Positions 7,813 through 16,000 of a stretch of DNA of 44,711 nt are shown piece after piece (within the stretch, counting starts at the first letter, position 1; the number at the start of each line of letters is the position of its first letter). Made by a program: the position numbers and the translations under genes. Location of the stretch: positions 1 through 44,711 of the forward strand of contig JAILRH010000259.1 of NCBI GenBank assembly GCA_024698345.1. The letters are read 5' to 3'. This stretch comes from Lachnospiraceae bacterium (GTDB lineage: Bacteria > Bacillota > Clostridia > Lachnospirales > Lachnospiraceae). Under the pieces are notes generated by a model. The model was not told the DNA's origin, searched no databases, and saw only the letters and a program-made list of their open reading frames with translations.

Positions 7813-7861
7813 TTAAATACTGAGTGAATTCAGAAAAAAAGGATAACGTACGAGAGGTATT

Positions 7862-8434
7862 ATGATGAAGAAATTGATATTAGTTACTTCGCCACCTGCA
7901 TGTGGTAAGACTTTTGTAACAAAGAAATTAGCAAAGGCGATGAAGAATTGTGTTTATCTTGATAAGGATTCTTTAATTGTTTTATCAAAGCAGATTTTTG
8001 TGGTTGCAAACGAAGAATACAACAGAAGTTCAGATTTCTTTGAGGAACATATTAGAAATTACGAGTATGATGCGATTTTAGAAATTGCATATGAAGCATT
8101 AGAATATAATGATACAGTGTTTATTAATGCACCTTTTACAAGAGAAATCAAAGATGCTGCATACATGGAGAACATGAGACAGCAGCTTCTTAAGAGAAAT
8201 ACACAGTTGGTTGTTGTTTGGGTACAGGCAAATTCAGAAGTGTGCCGTCAGAGAATGATCATGAGAAATTCAGACAGAGATACATGGAAGCTTGAGCATT
8301 GGGATGAGTATATCCAGACTCAGGACTTCAATAAGCCGGAAGGAATTGAAAACTTATTTGTTTTTGAAAATTCTGATGATGTATCTTTTAAACAGTCACT
8401 TAAGGATGCAGTTGATTACTTAACAAATATGTAA
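7862..8434 (+). CDS. P-loop kinase-like ATPase (AAA_33/zeta-toxin-like superfamily)
   Basis: A 190-residue cytoplasmic protein opening with a strand and P-loop, LILVTSPPACGKTFVTKKLA (Walker A SPPACGKT, residues about 9-16). The mid-protein strand TVFINAPFTREI resembles the substrate-binding or Walker B region of small kinases. A lid-like segment, VWVQANSEVCRQRMIMRNSDRDTWK, has the Arg-rich pattern typical of P-loop kinases that close over ATP. The substrate is unknown; phosphotransfer to a small molecule is likelier than a toxin role because no antitoxin gene is adjacent. GAGAGG at 7852-7857 supports the start; a second in-frame ATG at 7865 is possible. A stem-loop at 8475-8504 follows. Confidence 0.75.
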   Translation: MMKKLILVTSPPACGKTFVTKKLAKAMKNCVYLDKDSLIVLSKQIFVVANEEYNRSSDFFEEHIRNYEYDAILEIAYEALEYNDTVFINAPFTREIKDAAYMENMRQQLLKRNTQLVVVWVQANSEVCRQRMIMRNSDRDTWKLEHWDEYIQTQDFNKPEGIENLFVFENSDDVSFKQSLKDAVDYLTNM

Positions 8435-8474
8435 TTGATTTTGCAGAACTTATGATTTTTACTTAACAAATACT

Positions 8475-8504
8475 ATGCCGGTCGTTACATAGAATGACCG
8501 GCAT
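8475..8504 (+). terminator. Stem-loop after the P-loop gene
   Basis: ATGCCGGTC and GACCGGCAT form a perfect 9-bp stem with a 12-nt loop. The flank TTATGATGTTTG is only modestly T-rich, so termination or mRNA stabilisation are both possible. It lies 55 bp before gltX. Confidence 0.55.
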
Positions 8505-8558
8505 TTATGATGTTTGTTAGATTATAATTGTTATCTTATATAGAAAGAGGAGATTGAT

Positions 8559-10019
8559 ATGACAAAGATTAGAACAAGATTTGCTCCAAGCCCAACAGGT
8601 AAGATGCATGTTGGAAATTTGAGAACGGCTTTATATGAGTTCCTGATTGCAAAGCATGAAGGTGGAGATTTTATTTTAAGAATTGAAGATACTGACAGAG
8701 AAAGATATGTAGAAGGAGCTGTTGATATCATTTACAATACACTTGCGAAAGCAGGCTTGGTACATGATGAAGGTCCTGATAAAGATAAGGGATACGGTCC
8801 TTATGTTCAGAGTGAGCGTCAGGCTACAGGAATGTATCTCAAATATGCAAAGCAGCTTATTGAACAGGGAGATGCATATTATTGTTTCTGCGATAAGGAA
8901 AGACTTGAGTCGTTAAAGACTTCAGTGTCATCGGAAGATGGAAAAGAAATCTCAGTTTATGACAAGCACTGTCTCTCATTATCCAAAGAAGAAATCGAAG
9001 CTAATCTCGCTGCGGGTAAGCCATATGTTATCAGAGTAAATATGCCAAATGAGGGAACAACTACTTTCGTAGATGAGATTTACGGAGAAGTGACAGTTGA
9101 TAACAAAGAATTGGATGATATGATTCTTATCAAATCTGACGGTTATCCAACATACAACTTTGCAAATGTTATTGATGATCATCTTCAGAATATTACCCAT
9201 GTAGTCAGAGGAAATGAATATATTTCTTCATCACCAAAATATCAGAGACTTTATGATGCGTTTGGATGGGAATCACCAAAGTATATTCATCTCGCACTTA
9301 TTACAGATGAGAATCATAAGAAGCTGTCAAAGCGTTCAGGACATTCTTCTTTTGAAGACTTGCTTGAGCAGGGATTTATTCCGGAAGCAATTGTAAACTA
9401 TATTGCACTTCTTGGATGGAGTCCTGAAGATGACAGAGAGATTTTTAGTCTTGATGAGTTGATTAGAGAGTTTGATTACAGAAGAATAAACAAATCACCT
9501 TCTGTATTTGATATAGTAAAACTTAAATGGATGAACGGCGAGTACATGAAGGCAATGGATGCAGATAAGTATTATGAACTTGCAATGCCATACATAAAAA
9601 AAGTAATTACAAAGAATTATGATCTCAAAAAGATTCTCGATATGACAAAGACAAGAATAGAAGTACTGCCTGATATCTATGAGATGGTAGATTTCTTCGA
9701 GGAACTTCCTGAGTATGATGTTGCAATGTACACACATAAGAAGATGAAGACAAACTCAGAGAATTCTCTTGAGGTGCTGACAGATCTTCTTCCAATATTA
9801 GAAGCAACTGATGACTATTCAGTTGATGCACTTCATGATGTGGTATTTGATTATATCGCAAAAAAAGAAATCAAGAACGGACAGGCATTATGGCCACTTA
9901 GAACCGCCGTGTCAGGAAAGCAGATGACACCTGCAGGTGCTTTTGAGATTATGGAAGTACTTGGTAAAGAAGAATCAATTGCCAGAATTAAAAAAGGAAT
10001 TGAGATGTTATCAGTTTAG
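8559..10019 (+). CDS. gltX: Glutamate--tRNA ligase
   Basis: A full-length 486-residue class I aminoacyl-tRNA synthetase that charges tRNA-Glu with glutamate in the cytoplasm. The catalytic Rossmann fold begins [21 protein letters not shown], with the HIGH-type motif reading HVGN. The KMSKS-type loop is KKLSKRSGH, after the conserved [24 protein letters not shown] and the [20 protein letters not shown] segments are typical of GltX. The alpha-helical anticodon-binding domain occupies the last about 150 residues. In Firmicutes without GlnRS this enzyme may also mischarge tRNA-Gln for GatCAB amidation, but that cannot be judged here. An AGAGGAG site precedes the start. No T-box leader was seen in the 120 bp upstream. 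Confidence 0.98.
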   Translation: MTKIRTRFAPSPTGKMHVGNLRTALYEFLIAKHEGGDFILRIEDTDRERYVEGAVDIIYNTLAKAGLVHDEGPDKDKGYGPYVQSERQATGMYLKYAKQLIEQGDAYYCFCDKERLESLKTSVSSEDGKEISVYDKHCLSLSKEEIEANLAAGKPYVIRVNMPNEGTTTFVDEIYGEVTVDNKELDDMILIKSDGYPTYNFANVIDDHLQNITHVVRGNEYISSSPKYQRLYDAFGWESPKYIHLALITDENHKKLSKRSGHSSFEDLLEQGFIPEAIVNYIALLGWSPEDDREIFSLDELIREFDYRRINKSPSVFDIVKLKWMNGEYMKAMDADKYYELAMPYIKKVITKNYDLKKILDMTKTRIEVLPDIYEMVDFFEELPEYDVAMYTHKKMKTNSENSLEVLTDLLPILEATDDYSVDALHDVVFDYIAKKEIKNGQALWPLRTAVSGKQMTPAGAFEIMEVLGKEESIARIKKGIEMLSV

Positions 10020-10084
10020 ATGTTTAGTTAAGTGTAACTGAATCGATAGAAGTATATTAAATAGTTAGAGCAAAACAAAATTGA

Positions 10085-10149
10085 AGGCTCTGCAATGTTT
10101 GGAATAGATTAATCAATTAATTATTTCAAATAATGCAGGGTCTTTTTTG
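10085..10149 (+). terminator. gltX terminator
   Basis: GGCTCTGCA pairs with TGCAGGGTC, enclosing a long AT-rich inner stem (AATAGATTAAT with ATTAATTATT), and is followed by CTTTTTTG. It is an elongated rho-independent terminator. Confidence 0.75.
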
Positions 10150-10350
10150 TTATCCACGACGAGCCAAGCGAAAATCTGTGCTATCGCGATTATAAATAAT
10201 CGCTGTCGCAGTCGATAACTTACTAAGTAAGTTATCTCATGGCTTGCACAGAGATTTTCACTTGGCGACCATGTAATCACTGAGAAGTAGCGAAGTGGAT
10301 TCGAAGTGATTACACAGAGTGGGTATCGAGTAGGAATCAGCCTACTCGAT
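10149..10350. repeat. Multi-arm palindromic intergenic element
   Basis: Starting at GTTATCCACG straight after the gltX terminator, an outer stem pairs 10164-10177 with 10252-10265. It encloses two perfect hairpins: GCGATTAT-aa-ATAATCGC (10186-10203) and an 11-bp arm palindrome with core GATAACTTACT (10214-10236). Two further inverted repeats follow: TGTAATCACT with AGTGATTACA (10272-10281 and 10305-10314) and ATCGAGTAGG with CCTACTCGAT (10325-10334 and 10341-10350). No ORF is supported. GTTATCCACG recurs at 28055 and the GATAACTTAC core at 36809, so this belongs to a dispersed family. Confidence 0.85.
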
Positions 10351-10429
10351 TGTATAAATCAATAAATGAATAAATAATAGGAGAATATTAAGTATTTTTT
10401 AATGTTTAGTAGTGAAAATATTTTAGTAC

Positions 10430-10465
10430 TTGACAATGCAAGGTAGTATGTTTAATATAATACTA
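10430..10465 (+). promoter_or_regulatory. Promoter and palindromic operator of the PadR-DUF1700 operon
   Basis: TTGACA at 10430-10435 is followed after 17 bp by TAATAT (10453-10458), overlapped by TATAAT at 10456-10461. An inverted repeat TAGTAT (10444-10449) and ATACTA (10460-10465) straddles the -10 region. A PadR dimer bound there would block polymerase, which suggests autoregulation. Confidence 0.65.
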
Positions 10466-10497
10466 TAACAACTACAGTAATGAAATGAGGTGAGAAA

Positions 10498-10815
10498 GTG
10501 AATGCTCAATTTAAAAAAGGAGTTCTTGAGCTGATAGTTCTGAAATCTGTTGTTAATAAAGACATGTATGGATATGAACTGGTGGAGGAAGTATCAAAGG
10601 TAGTAGATGTTAATGAAGGAACAATCTACCCATTACTCAAGAGACTGACTAATGATCACCATTTTGAGACATATTTAAAAGAATCCACTGAGGGGCCTCC
10701 ACGTAAGTATTACCATATTACAGCTTCAGGTATTTTATATGAGGAGAATCTGGAAGAAGAGTGGGTTGAATTCGCAAGTAAAGTAAGTGGATTTTTAAAG
10801 GAGAAGAAGAAATGA
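10498..10815 (+). CDS. PadR-family transcriptional regulator
   Basis: A 105-residue winged-helix repressor starting at GTG, with GAGGTGAG just upstream. Typical PadR features are the opening FKKGVLELIVLKSVVNKDMYGYEL, the recognition helix region NEGTIYPLLKRL, and the wing GPPRKYYHITASG. Its stop overlaps the next gene's start by 4 bp (ATGA), so translation is coupled. This PadR plus DUF1700 arrangement is widespread in Firmicutes, where the pair is thought to sense envelope conditions. Unlike the PadR at 2325, its operator core is TAGTAT/ATACTA, so the two regulators should have separate targets. Confidence 0.95.
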   Translation: MNAQFKKGVLELIVLKSVVNKDMYGYELVEEVSKVVDVNEGTIYPLLKRLTNDHHFETYLKESTEGPPRKYYHITASGILYEENLEEEWVEFASKVSGFLKEKKK

Positions 10816-11711
10816 AAAAGCAAGAATTTATTGATATTATCAGAACCAATTTAAGAGTTTTGGAAGATAGAGAGATTGATGATATTGTAGCTGAATATGA
10901 ACAGCATATTGATATGAAGATGGCAACGGGATTATCTGAAGAAGCTGCAATAGAGGACTTTGGAGATTTGACAGAGCTTACGGCAGGAATACTTGAAGCT
11001 TATCATGTCAAAGGAAGTGTTGTATCGTCTGATTCTATTAATGAATCAAAAGAGACTGAAAAAGGAGAAAGTGCCGGAATACTATCGGATGAAACAGCGC
11101 AAAAGGCAAGTGCCATTATGAAAAAAGCGGGAAACTTTGCCAAAGGTTTTGTCAAAGGTATTCTAAAATTACCTGAGAAATATATCAGGGAATTAAAAAA
11201 GGATGAAGCAACAAATAATAAACGTGGTTTTATCGGAAGCGTAGTTCACTTTTTTAAGAAGACTGTTTCTATTTTATTTAGATTTACATTCAAGTTCATA
11301 AGAAAAACATTTACGTTTGGAGTAAAGTGCTTTATCTGGTTGATTAATTTTTGCAAGAAATATTGCAAACTTGCAGGAAAGGTTGTCTTGGCATTTGTGG
11401 GTGTATTTGTTGGAATGCTCGCATTGATTTCTATTGGAGGAATGGGATTTTCGGCTGTATTGCTTATACTTGGATATCCTATGATTGGAGTGACAGTTAT
11501 TTCAGCTGGAACAACATTGATTTGTCTGGGATGTGTTATTACTATTTTCGCTGTACTGTTTGGCAGGAAAACTGATAATAAAAGAGCAGGAATGAGTGAT
11601 CAGGGAAGTGATTTGTCAGTTGGTGATGAGAAGATGGAAAAAGATGACATTTATTTTCCTGAGGTGAAACATAATTATATCAAAGTGAAGGAGGGAATAG
11701 CTCATGCGTAA
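10812..11711 (+). CDS. DUF1700 (HAAS-domain) integral membrane protein
   Basis: A 299-residue protein with an N-terminal HAAS-type helical domain (about residues 1-65: MKKQEFIDIIRTNLRVLEDR then a VAEYEQHIDMKMATGLSEEAAIEDFGD core). A charged linker and a Lys-rich amphipathic region (about 95-180) follow. Two or three membrane helices lie at about 192-265, with runs such as VVLAFVGVFVGMLALISIGG. The C-terminal about 30 residues are charged and cytoplasmic. The family is thought to transmit signals between a membrane partner and a PadR regulator. Start codon overlap with the PadR gene and an 8-bp overlap with the next gene make a three-gene operon. Confidence 0.88.
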   Translation: MKKQEFIDIIRTNLRVLEDREIDDIVAEYEQHIDMKMATGLSEEAAIEDFGDLTELTAGILEAYHVKGSVVSSDSINESKETEKGESAGILSDETAQKASAIMKKAGNFAKGFVKGILKLPEKYIRELKKDEATNNKRGFIGSVVHFFKKTVSILFRFTFKFIRKTFTFGVKCFIWLINFCKKYCKLAGKVVLAFVGVFVGMLALISIGGMGFSAVLLILGYPMIGVTVISAGTTLICLGCVITIFAVLFGRKTDNKRAGMSDQGSDLSVGDEKMEKDDIYFPEVKHNYIKVKEGIAHA

Positions 11712-12591
11712 TATATACAAAGTTACATGCGCAATGATGGTAATAGGAGCGTTAACTGTAGGAATTGGTTGCGGAGTTGCATTTGCAGAATTCAGTTCTT
11801 TTGAATATATCGGTAATAAGAGCCTTGATAGTATTAGAAAGGTAGATAAGGAGATTGTCTACAATGTTGAAAAAGAGGATTTAGTACAAGAAGATGACAA
11901 AGAGATTCTTTGGATTGATTTTGCCGATACTTCATCTGAAGGATATAAATGCGAAATCGTTGAAGATGAGTCGGTACAGAAGAATTCACTCAAGATTGTG
12001 GGAGAGTATTACGCATATACAGATACTGTTTATCAGTGGGTGCATAATACAAAGTATGTTTTTGATGATAAAAGTAAGATCCCTTGTCTTCAGTTAGGAT
12101 ATCAATATAACAATACAGATATGGATGCATGGTTTGAGATGAAGGATGAATTATTAAAGGATTTCAAAAACAGAAAAATAGCAGATTACAAAGAAGATAA
12201 AAGAATTGAAAAGATTACAATATTTATAAATCCAAAATCAGATTTTGAATTGAGACAGATTACTGACTATTATAAGGATTATGAATATAAGAATATCGAA
12301 GATATGTATGATGAATATTATGATGAGTATGAGGAAAGGTATGAGTCCGGGGATGAGTATGAACCGGAGGAAGGATATGAGTCAGAGGAAGGTGATAATT
12401 CTGCGGACGGGGATGATGCGGAAGCAGATAGCATTGAAGAAAGTCAGGATATAAGTGACGGTGACGTAGCTGAAAATTCGGAGGCTTCAGATGAAAATGA
12501 AGGTAATGCAGATAATTTGAACTCAGATGAAAAAACAGATAATGCAGATAATTTGAACTCAGATGAAAATGCAGATGATACAGATAATTAA
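11704..12591 (+). CDS. Membrane-anchored acidic protein of the PadR-DUF1700 operon
   Basis: A 295-residue protein of unknown function. Residues about 8-30 form a signal peptide or anchor ending GCGVAFAEFSSFEYIG. The extracytoplasmic part has beta-strand-like segments up to about residue 190 and may be a divergent relative of the DUF4097 adhesin-like proteins that often occupy this operon position; that is inference. From about residue 196 to the end nearly all residues are Asp, Glu, Ser, Asn or Tyr, a highly acidic, probably disordered tail. It ends in a 12-residue duplication (NADNLNSDE twice) encoded by a perfect 29-bp direct repeat at 12505-12533 and 12541-12569. It overlaps the DUF1700 gene by 8 bp and is closed by a terminator. 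Confidence 0.75.
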   Translation: MRNIYKVTCAMMVIGALTVGIGCGVAFAEFSSFEYIGNKSLDSIRKVDKEIVYNVEKEDLVQEDDKEILWIDFADTSSEGYKCEIVEDESVQKNSLKIVGEYYAYTDTVYQWVHNTKYVFDDKSKIPCLQLGYQYNNTDMDAWFEMKDELLKDFKNRKIADYKEDKRIEKITIFINPKSDFELRQITDYYKDYEYKNIEDMYDEYYDEYEERYESGDEYEPEEGYESEEGDNSADGDDAEADSIEESQDISDGDVAENSEASDENEGNADNLNSDEKTDNADNLNSDENADDTDN

Positions 12592-12607
12592 GATTTAGCA
12601 AAATTGT

Positions 12608-12644
12608 GGGAGTGATTCAAGAAGAATTGCTCCCGCTTTTCTTT
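12608..12644 (+). terminator. Terminator of the PadR-DUF1700 operon
   Basis: GGGAGTGATTC (12608-12618) pairs with GAATTGCTCCC (12624-12634, two G-U pairs) around AAGAA, followed by GCTTTTCTTTG. A convincing rho-independent terminator just after the acidic protein gene. Confidence 0.85.
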
Positions 12645-12660
12645 GTCGACCTTAGATAAT

Positions 12661-12691
12661 CCCGAAACAAAGGTAGCGGTTTCGGCAATTT
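12661..12691. repeat. Dispersed hairpin repeat (CCCGAAAC/GGTTTCGG), copy 1
   Basis: CCGAAAC and GGTTTCGG form a hairpin around AAAGGTAGC. A nearly identical copy occurs at 28117-28147, with the same CCCGAAAC, TAGCGGTTTCGGC and ATTT elements. Both copies lie downstream of a gene end in intergenic DNA. Confidence 0.8.
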
Positions 12692-12752
12692 AGTTGCAAG
12701 CATACAAATAATATGTTACCATGAATTGGGAGACGCAACGGAAAGAGGGATT

Positions 12753-14657
12753 ATGGTTAATAAGTCACAGGAGATCGCAATCGCGCATAATCAAGGACCG
12801 GCGTTGGTGCTTGCAGGGCCCGGAACAGGAAAGACTACGGTGATTACAAGAAGAGTGGACAGAATGGTTCGGGAAGGTATTGAGGAATCTTCTATATTGG
12901 TTGTAACTTTCACAAGAATGGCAGCAGGAGAGATGAGAGAAAGGTACGAAAAAATTTCTGTGAATGATAAGAATCAGGTCACATTTGGAACTTTTCACAG
13001 TGTGTTTTTGAATATCGTTAATAGTGTTGGAGCATTTGGAAGACTTCAGATTGTATCTGAGAAAGAAAAGACTATGATTCTTTCAGAGATTGTGATTGAA
13101 AACAAAATCAGAAATTTTGAACTGAGAGAATTTGTTGATAATATTGCAACTGAAATCAGTAAGGCAAAAAGTGTTTGTCCGGAATCTTTTAAATCAGGTT
13201 ATTGCAGACAGGAAGATTTTGAATTCATATTTGACAGTTATAATAAGGAACTTAGAGCAAGAAATCTTATTGATTATGATGATATTGTTATAATGTGTAA
13301 CGACTTACTCTCAAATAATACCGGCGTGAGAAAAAAATGGCAGAATAAGTATAAATATATTATGGTAGATGAATTTCAGGATATTAATGCTATACAATAT
13401 GATACTTTGAAATTTCTTGTGGGAGAACAGCAGAATATTTTTGTGGTTGGTGATGACGATCAGTCCATCTACGGGTTCAGAGGAGCATCACCTACTCTTA
13501 TGTTTAAATTTAAGGATGACTTCGCAAAATGCCGTATAATCAGACTGGATATTAATTACAGATCAAAAAAAGAAATATATGATAATGCACACAATCTGAT
13601 ATGTCACAATCGAAAGCGATACAGCAAAAATGTTGATTCTCACAGAGGAGCAGGTGGAAAAATCCATTTCATTGAAACAAAAAATCAGATTGAAGAATAC
13701 GAATTCATCGCTAATCAGATTAAGAATATGACAAAAAAAGGAGTGAGTTATAAGGATATTGCTATTCTGCTCAGGAATAATACAGATATTGCAAAACTGG
13801 AAAATTATTTGAGTGGGTGTGGAATGTCAGTAGCAACAAAGTGTAAGAAAACGATATTTGATCATCCGATTGCCAGAGATATTATTATGTATTTAAAGGC
13901 TGCATTATCAGATTTGAATCAGCCGATTTATAAAAATGCAAGTCTTGCAAATATTATTAATAAGCCGGAGAGACTTATTTCCAGACACATGATAATTGAA
14001 AGTGAGAGTAATATTTATGAACTCATAACAAGGTATGAATCTAATGATAAGATTCAAAAGAATATTACGAAACTGAAAAATGATTTGAATATGATAAAAA
14101 GAATGCCACCTTTCGCGGCAGTTAATTACATAGAACTTGGAGTTGGTCTGGAGAAATATGTTGAGTGCGAATATAAAAAATACAAATTAAAGGATTTAGG
14201 AAGTATAAAAGATGTTTTTTTAAAAATGAAAAATGAGGCTTTGAGATTTAAAACAAATGACGAGTTTATTAAATTTGCAGAACAGAGCAGAAACTTTAAT
14301 AAAGAGGAGACTGTGTCAAGTAACAGAACAAAAAATAATAATGAAATTAATGGAGTTAATATAATGACAATTCACTCTTCAAAGGGTTTGGAGTTTCGCC
14401 ATGTTTTCATTCCTGATGTATGTCAGGGGATTTTGCCGGAAACAAGAGCTTTGAGAGAAGGAGATGTGGAAGAAGAGAGAAGACTGTTCTATGTTGGGAT
14501 GACAAGGGCAGCGGACAGTTTGTATATTATAAACTGTACTGACTATATGGGCAAGAAAATGGTGCGGTCGCAATTTGTGGATGAATTCAAGAACGCTCAG
14601 CGTTATTGCCACGAAATGAGCAGAAGTGATAACGGGCAATTAATGTTTGATAATTAA
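12753..14657 (+). CDS. UvrD/PcrA-family SF1A DNA helicase
   Basis: An ATP-dependent 3'-5' DNA helicase of about 634 residues. Motifs appear in order: Q-like motif (MVNKSQEIAIAH), Walker A AGPGTGKTTVI (about 21-31), motif Ib TFGTFHSVF, motif II VDEFQD, motif III GDDDQSIYGFRGA, motif IV YRS, motif V TIHSSKGLEFRHVFIPD and motif VI VGMTRAADSLY. It is shorter than PcrA/UvrD (about 720-750), with a compact 2B region and no long C-terminal tail, so it is a UvrD paralogue rather than an evident PcrA. I chose ATG 12753, preceded by AAAGAGGG at a tight spacing; an upstream TTG at 12726 adds nine unconserved residues. It is not grouped with a nuclease gene. Confidence 0.92.
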   Translation: MVNKSQEIAIAHNQGPALVLAGPGTGKTTVITRRVDRMVREGIEESSILVVTFTRMAAGEMRERYEKISVNDKNQVTFGTFHSVFLNIVNSVGAFGRLQIVSEKEKTMILSEIVIENKIRNFELREFVDNIATEISKAKSVCPESFKSGYCRQEDFEFIFDSYNKELRARNLIDYDDIVIMCNDLLSNNTGVRKKWQNKYKYIMVDEFQDINAIQYDTLKFLVGEQQNIFVVGDDDQSIYGFRGASPTLMFKFKDDFAKCRIIRLDINYRSKKEIYDNAHNLICHNRKRYSKNVDSHRGAGGKIHFIETKNQIEEYEFIANQIKNMTKKGVSYKDIAILLRNNTDIAKLENYLSGCGMSVATKCKKTIFDHPIARDIIMYLKAALSDLNQPIYKNASLANIINKPERLISRHMIIESESNIYELITRYESNDKIQKNITKLKNDLNMIKRMPPFAAVNYIELGVGLEKYVECEYKKYKLKDLGSIKDVFLKMKNEALRFKTNDEFIKFAEQSRNFNKEETVSSNRTKNNNEINGVNIMTIHSSKGLEFRHVFIPDVCQGILPETRALREGDVEEERRLFYVGMTRAADSLYIINCTDYMGKKMVRSQFVDEFKNAQRYCHEMSRSDNGQLMFDN

Positions 14658-14787
14658 TTGATTAACCAGAGTGAATAAATAAGTTCATTTGCTTGCATTT
14701 TATGCACTTTTCTGTTAAATTAATTATGAACCAGAGGAAAAACATGTAGTTTTTCTACGGAAATTTTATTATTACAAAGGGGACATT

Positions 14788-15105
14788 ATGAGCGATTTTA
14801 AGATTACTAACGAATTAGACGACAATGAAGATTTATTTATAGACATTACTCTCGAAGATGATGAAGTGATTGAATGTCAGGTTATTGCTATTTATGAAGC
14901 AAACGGAAGAGATTACATTGCCGTATTACCACTTGAAGGTGAAGAGTACGAAGAAGGAGAAGTTTATCTTTATCGTTATTTTGAAGATGAAGATGGAGAT
15001 CCAAATCTTGACAATATCGAGACAGAGGAAGAATATGAGATTGCTTCCGAAGCATTCGATGAACTTATGGATGATGAAGAATACGATGAGATAGTTACAC
15101 AATAA
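14788..15105 (+). CDS. DUF1292 family protein
   Basis: A 105-residue, very acidic small protein (estimated strongly negative charge) matching the DUF1292 pattern. The beta-rich core reads LFIDITLEDDEVIECQVIAIYEANGRDYIAVLP (residues about 12-45), then a run of acidic residues, EVYLYRYFEDEDGDP, and a terminal EEYEIASEAFDELMDDEEYDE. DUF1292 proteins are common in Firmicutes, often near yrrK-mreB type genes; their function is unknown. The start has an AAAGGGG Shine-Dalgarno. No signal peptide. Confidence 0.88.
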   Translation: MSDFKITNELDDNEDLFIDITLEDDEVIECQVIAIYEANGRDYIAVLPLEGEEYEEGEVYLYRYFEDEDGDPNLDNIETEEEYEIASEAFDELMDDEEYDEIVTQ

Positions 15106-15206
15106 TCACTTAATTATGGGATTTAATTACTATATTTAATTATATTTGATTATTATTTGTAAATATCTTTGGGGGCAGATGAAATTATTAGAAGAGGTGC
15201 ATAGGC

Positions 15207-15866
15207 ATGGCAAATAACGATTCATATGATGACAAGATTCAGGCTGCGATAGTAGCACGACGCAGAAGAGCTGAAAAAAGGAAGTTACAAAGGCAGAAGG
15301 AACTACAGAAGATTTATACGATAATTGCATGTGGAGCTTTTTTATTTGTCATTATTGTGGTCCTATTGTTTAAAGGATGTAGCCATAATGGTGATAAGAA
15401 GAATAAAAAAGAGAAAACTACTACTGTAGCTGTGACTACAACAGTTGCTCCAGAGACGACAACGGTAGAAGAGACGACAGAGGAGTCTTCTGATGTTGTT
15501 GGAAAGACCATGTATACAACAGATTCGCTTAACTTCAGAAAAGAGCCAAACGCTGATTCAGAAATATTGAAGGTGTTTCAGCCTAACACACCTGTCACTG
15601 TGTTATCTACTGACGGTGAGTGGTGTAATGTATCTTATGAAGATTTAACCGGATACGTTAAGATGGAATATCTTAGAGAAGAAGGCGAGAGTGAGAGCGA
15701 GGGCGAAGTATCAACAACAGATTTAGATGATGCTCAGCAGATTGATGTTATCGGTGAAGAAGAATCTACCACAGATAGTGGAGAAGAGATAAATGTAATA
15801 GATGAAGAAGATGAAGAAGATGATGATGAGATATTAATCGAAAACATGGATGGAAGCGATGAATAA
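15207..15866 (+). CDS. Membrane-anchored bacterial SH3-domain protein
   Basis: A 219-residue type II membrane protein. A Lys/Arg-rich cytoplasmic segment (residues about 9-35) precedes one transmembrane helix (about 36-56, IYTIIACGAFLFVIIVVLLF). A Thr/Val/Glu linker (about 70-98) leads to an SH3b domain (about 99-157) with the family hallmarks DSLNFRKEPNADSEIL and GEWCNVSYEDLTGYVKMEYL. A long acidic tail completes it. SH3b domains usually bind peptidoglycan or wall polymers, so a wall-contacting role is likely. GAAGAGGTG precedes the start. A strong terminator follows. Confidence 0.88.
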   Translation: MANNDSYDDKIQAAIVARRRRAEKRKLQRQKELQKIYTIIACGAFLFVIIVVLLFKGCSHNGDKKNKKEKTTTVAVTTTVAPETTTVEETTEESSDVVGKTMYTTDSLNFRKEPNADSEILKVFQPNTPVTVLSTDGEWCNVSYEDLTGYVKMEYLREEGESESEGEVSTTDLDDAQQIDVIGEEESTTDSGEEINVIDEEDEEDDDEILIENMDGSDE

Positions 15867-15896
15867 TTGTCAGTAATCAGAATCTTATCGTTGAAT

Positions 15897-15927
15897 GAAA
15901 AGGAAGTCACGGCGTGACTTCCTTTTC
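15897..15927 (+). terminator. Strong intrinsic terminator after the SH3 protein gene
   Basis: A perfect 13-bp stem (15898-15910 with 15914-15926, core GGAAGTCAC/GTGACTTCC) closed by a GGC triloop has an A-run on one side and TTTTC on the other. It could act in both directions. Confidence 0.85.
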
Positions 15928-16000
15928 ATGTAGAAACAAAGTTGGTTTTGAATACCAAAACTTAGCAAAGTTTGAGTATGCCATATTGGAGGAAGTGTTT

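Larger units (their letters stand above)
7463..7861. other. Non-coding interval between the SecB-like and P-loop genes
   Basis: No gene is supported here. The stretch holds small inverted repeats (GGTTAA/TTTAACC near 7513-7526 and GCACAAC/GTTGTGTGC at 7549-7571), one forward and one reverse copy of the GAAAGGGTTT repeat, a terminator-like hairpin at 7726-7752 and a likely promoter at 7784-7812. Confidence 0.7.

Noticed and set aside
7862-8434. Zeta toxin of a toxin-antitoxin system
   Set aside because: The P-loop fold is compatible, but no epsilon-like antitoxin gene is adjacent, and the next gene is gltX.
8435-8558. T-box leader for gltX
   Set aside because: Only a simple stem-loop is present; no T-box sequence, specifier loop or antiterminator arrangement was seen.
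12260-12601. 113-codon minus-strand open frame, His/Leu/Tyr-rich
   Set aside because: It is the reverse of the acidic GAT/GAA repeats of the gene at 11704; the composition is an artefact.
15914-16000. Longer N-terminus for FolC from GTG 15914
   Set aside because: It would start inside a strong terminator hairpin and add residues without family similarity; the ATG at 16001 has a good Shine-Dalgarno.
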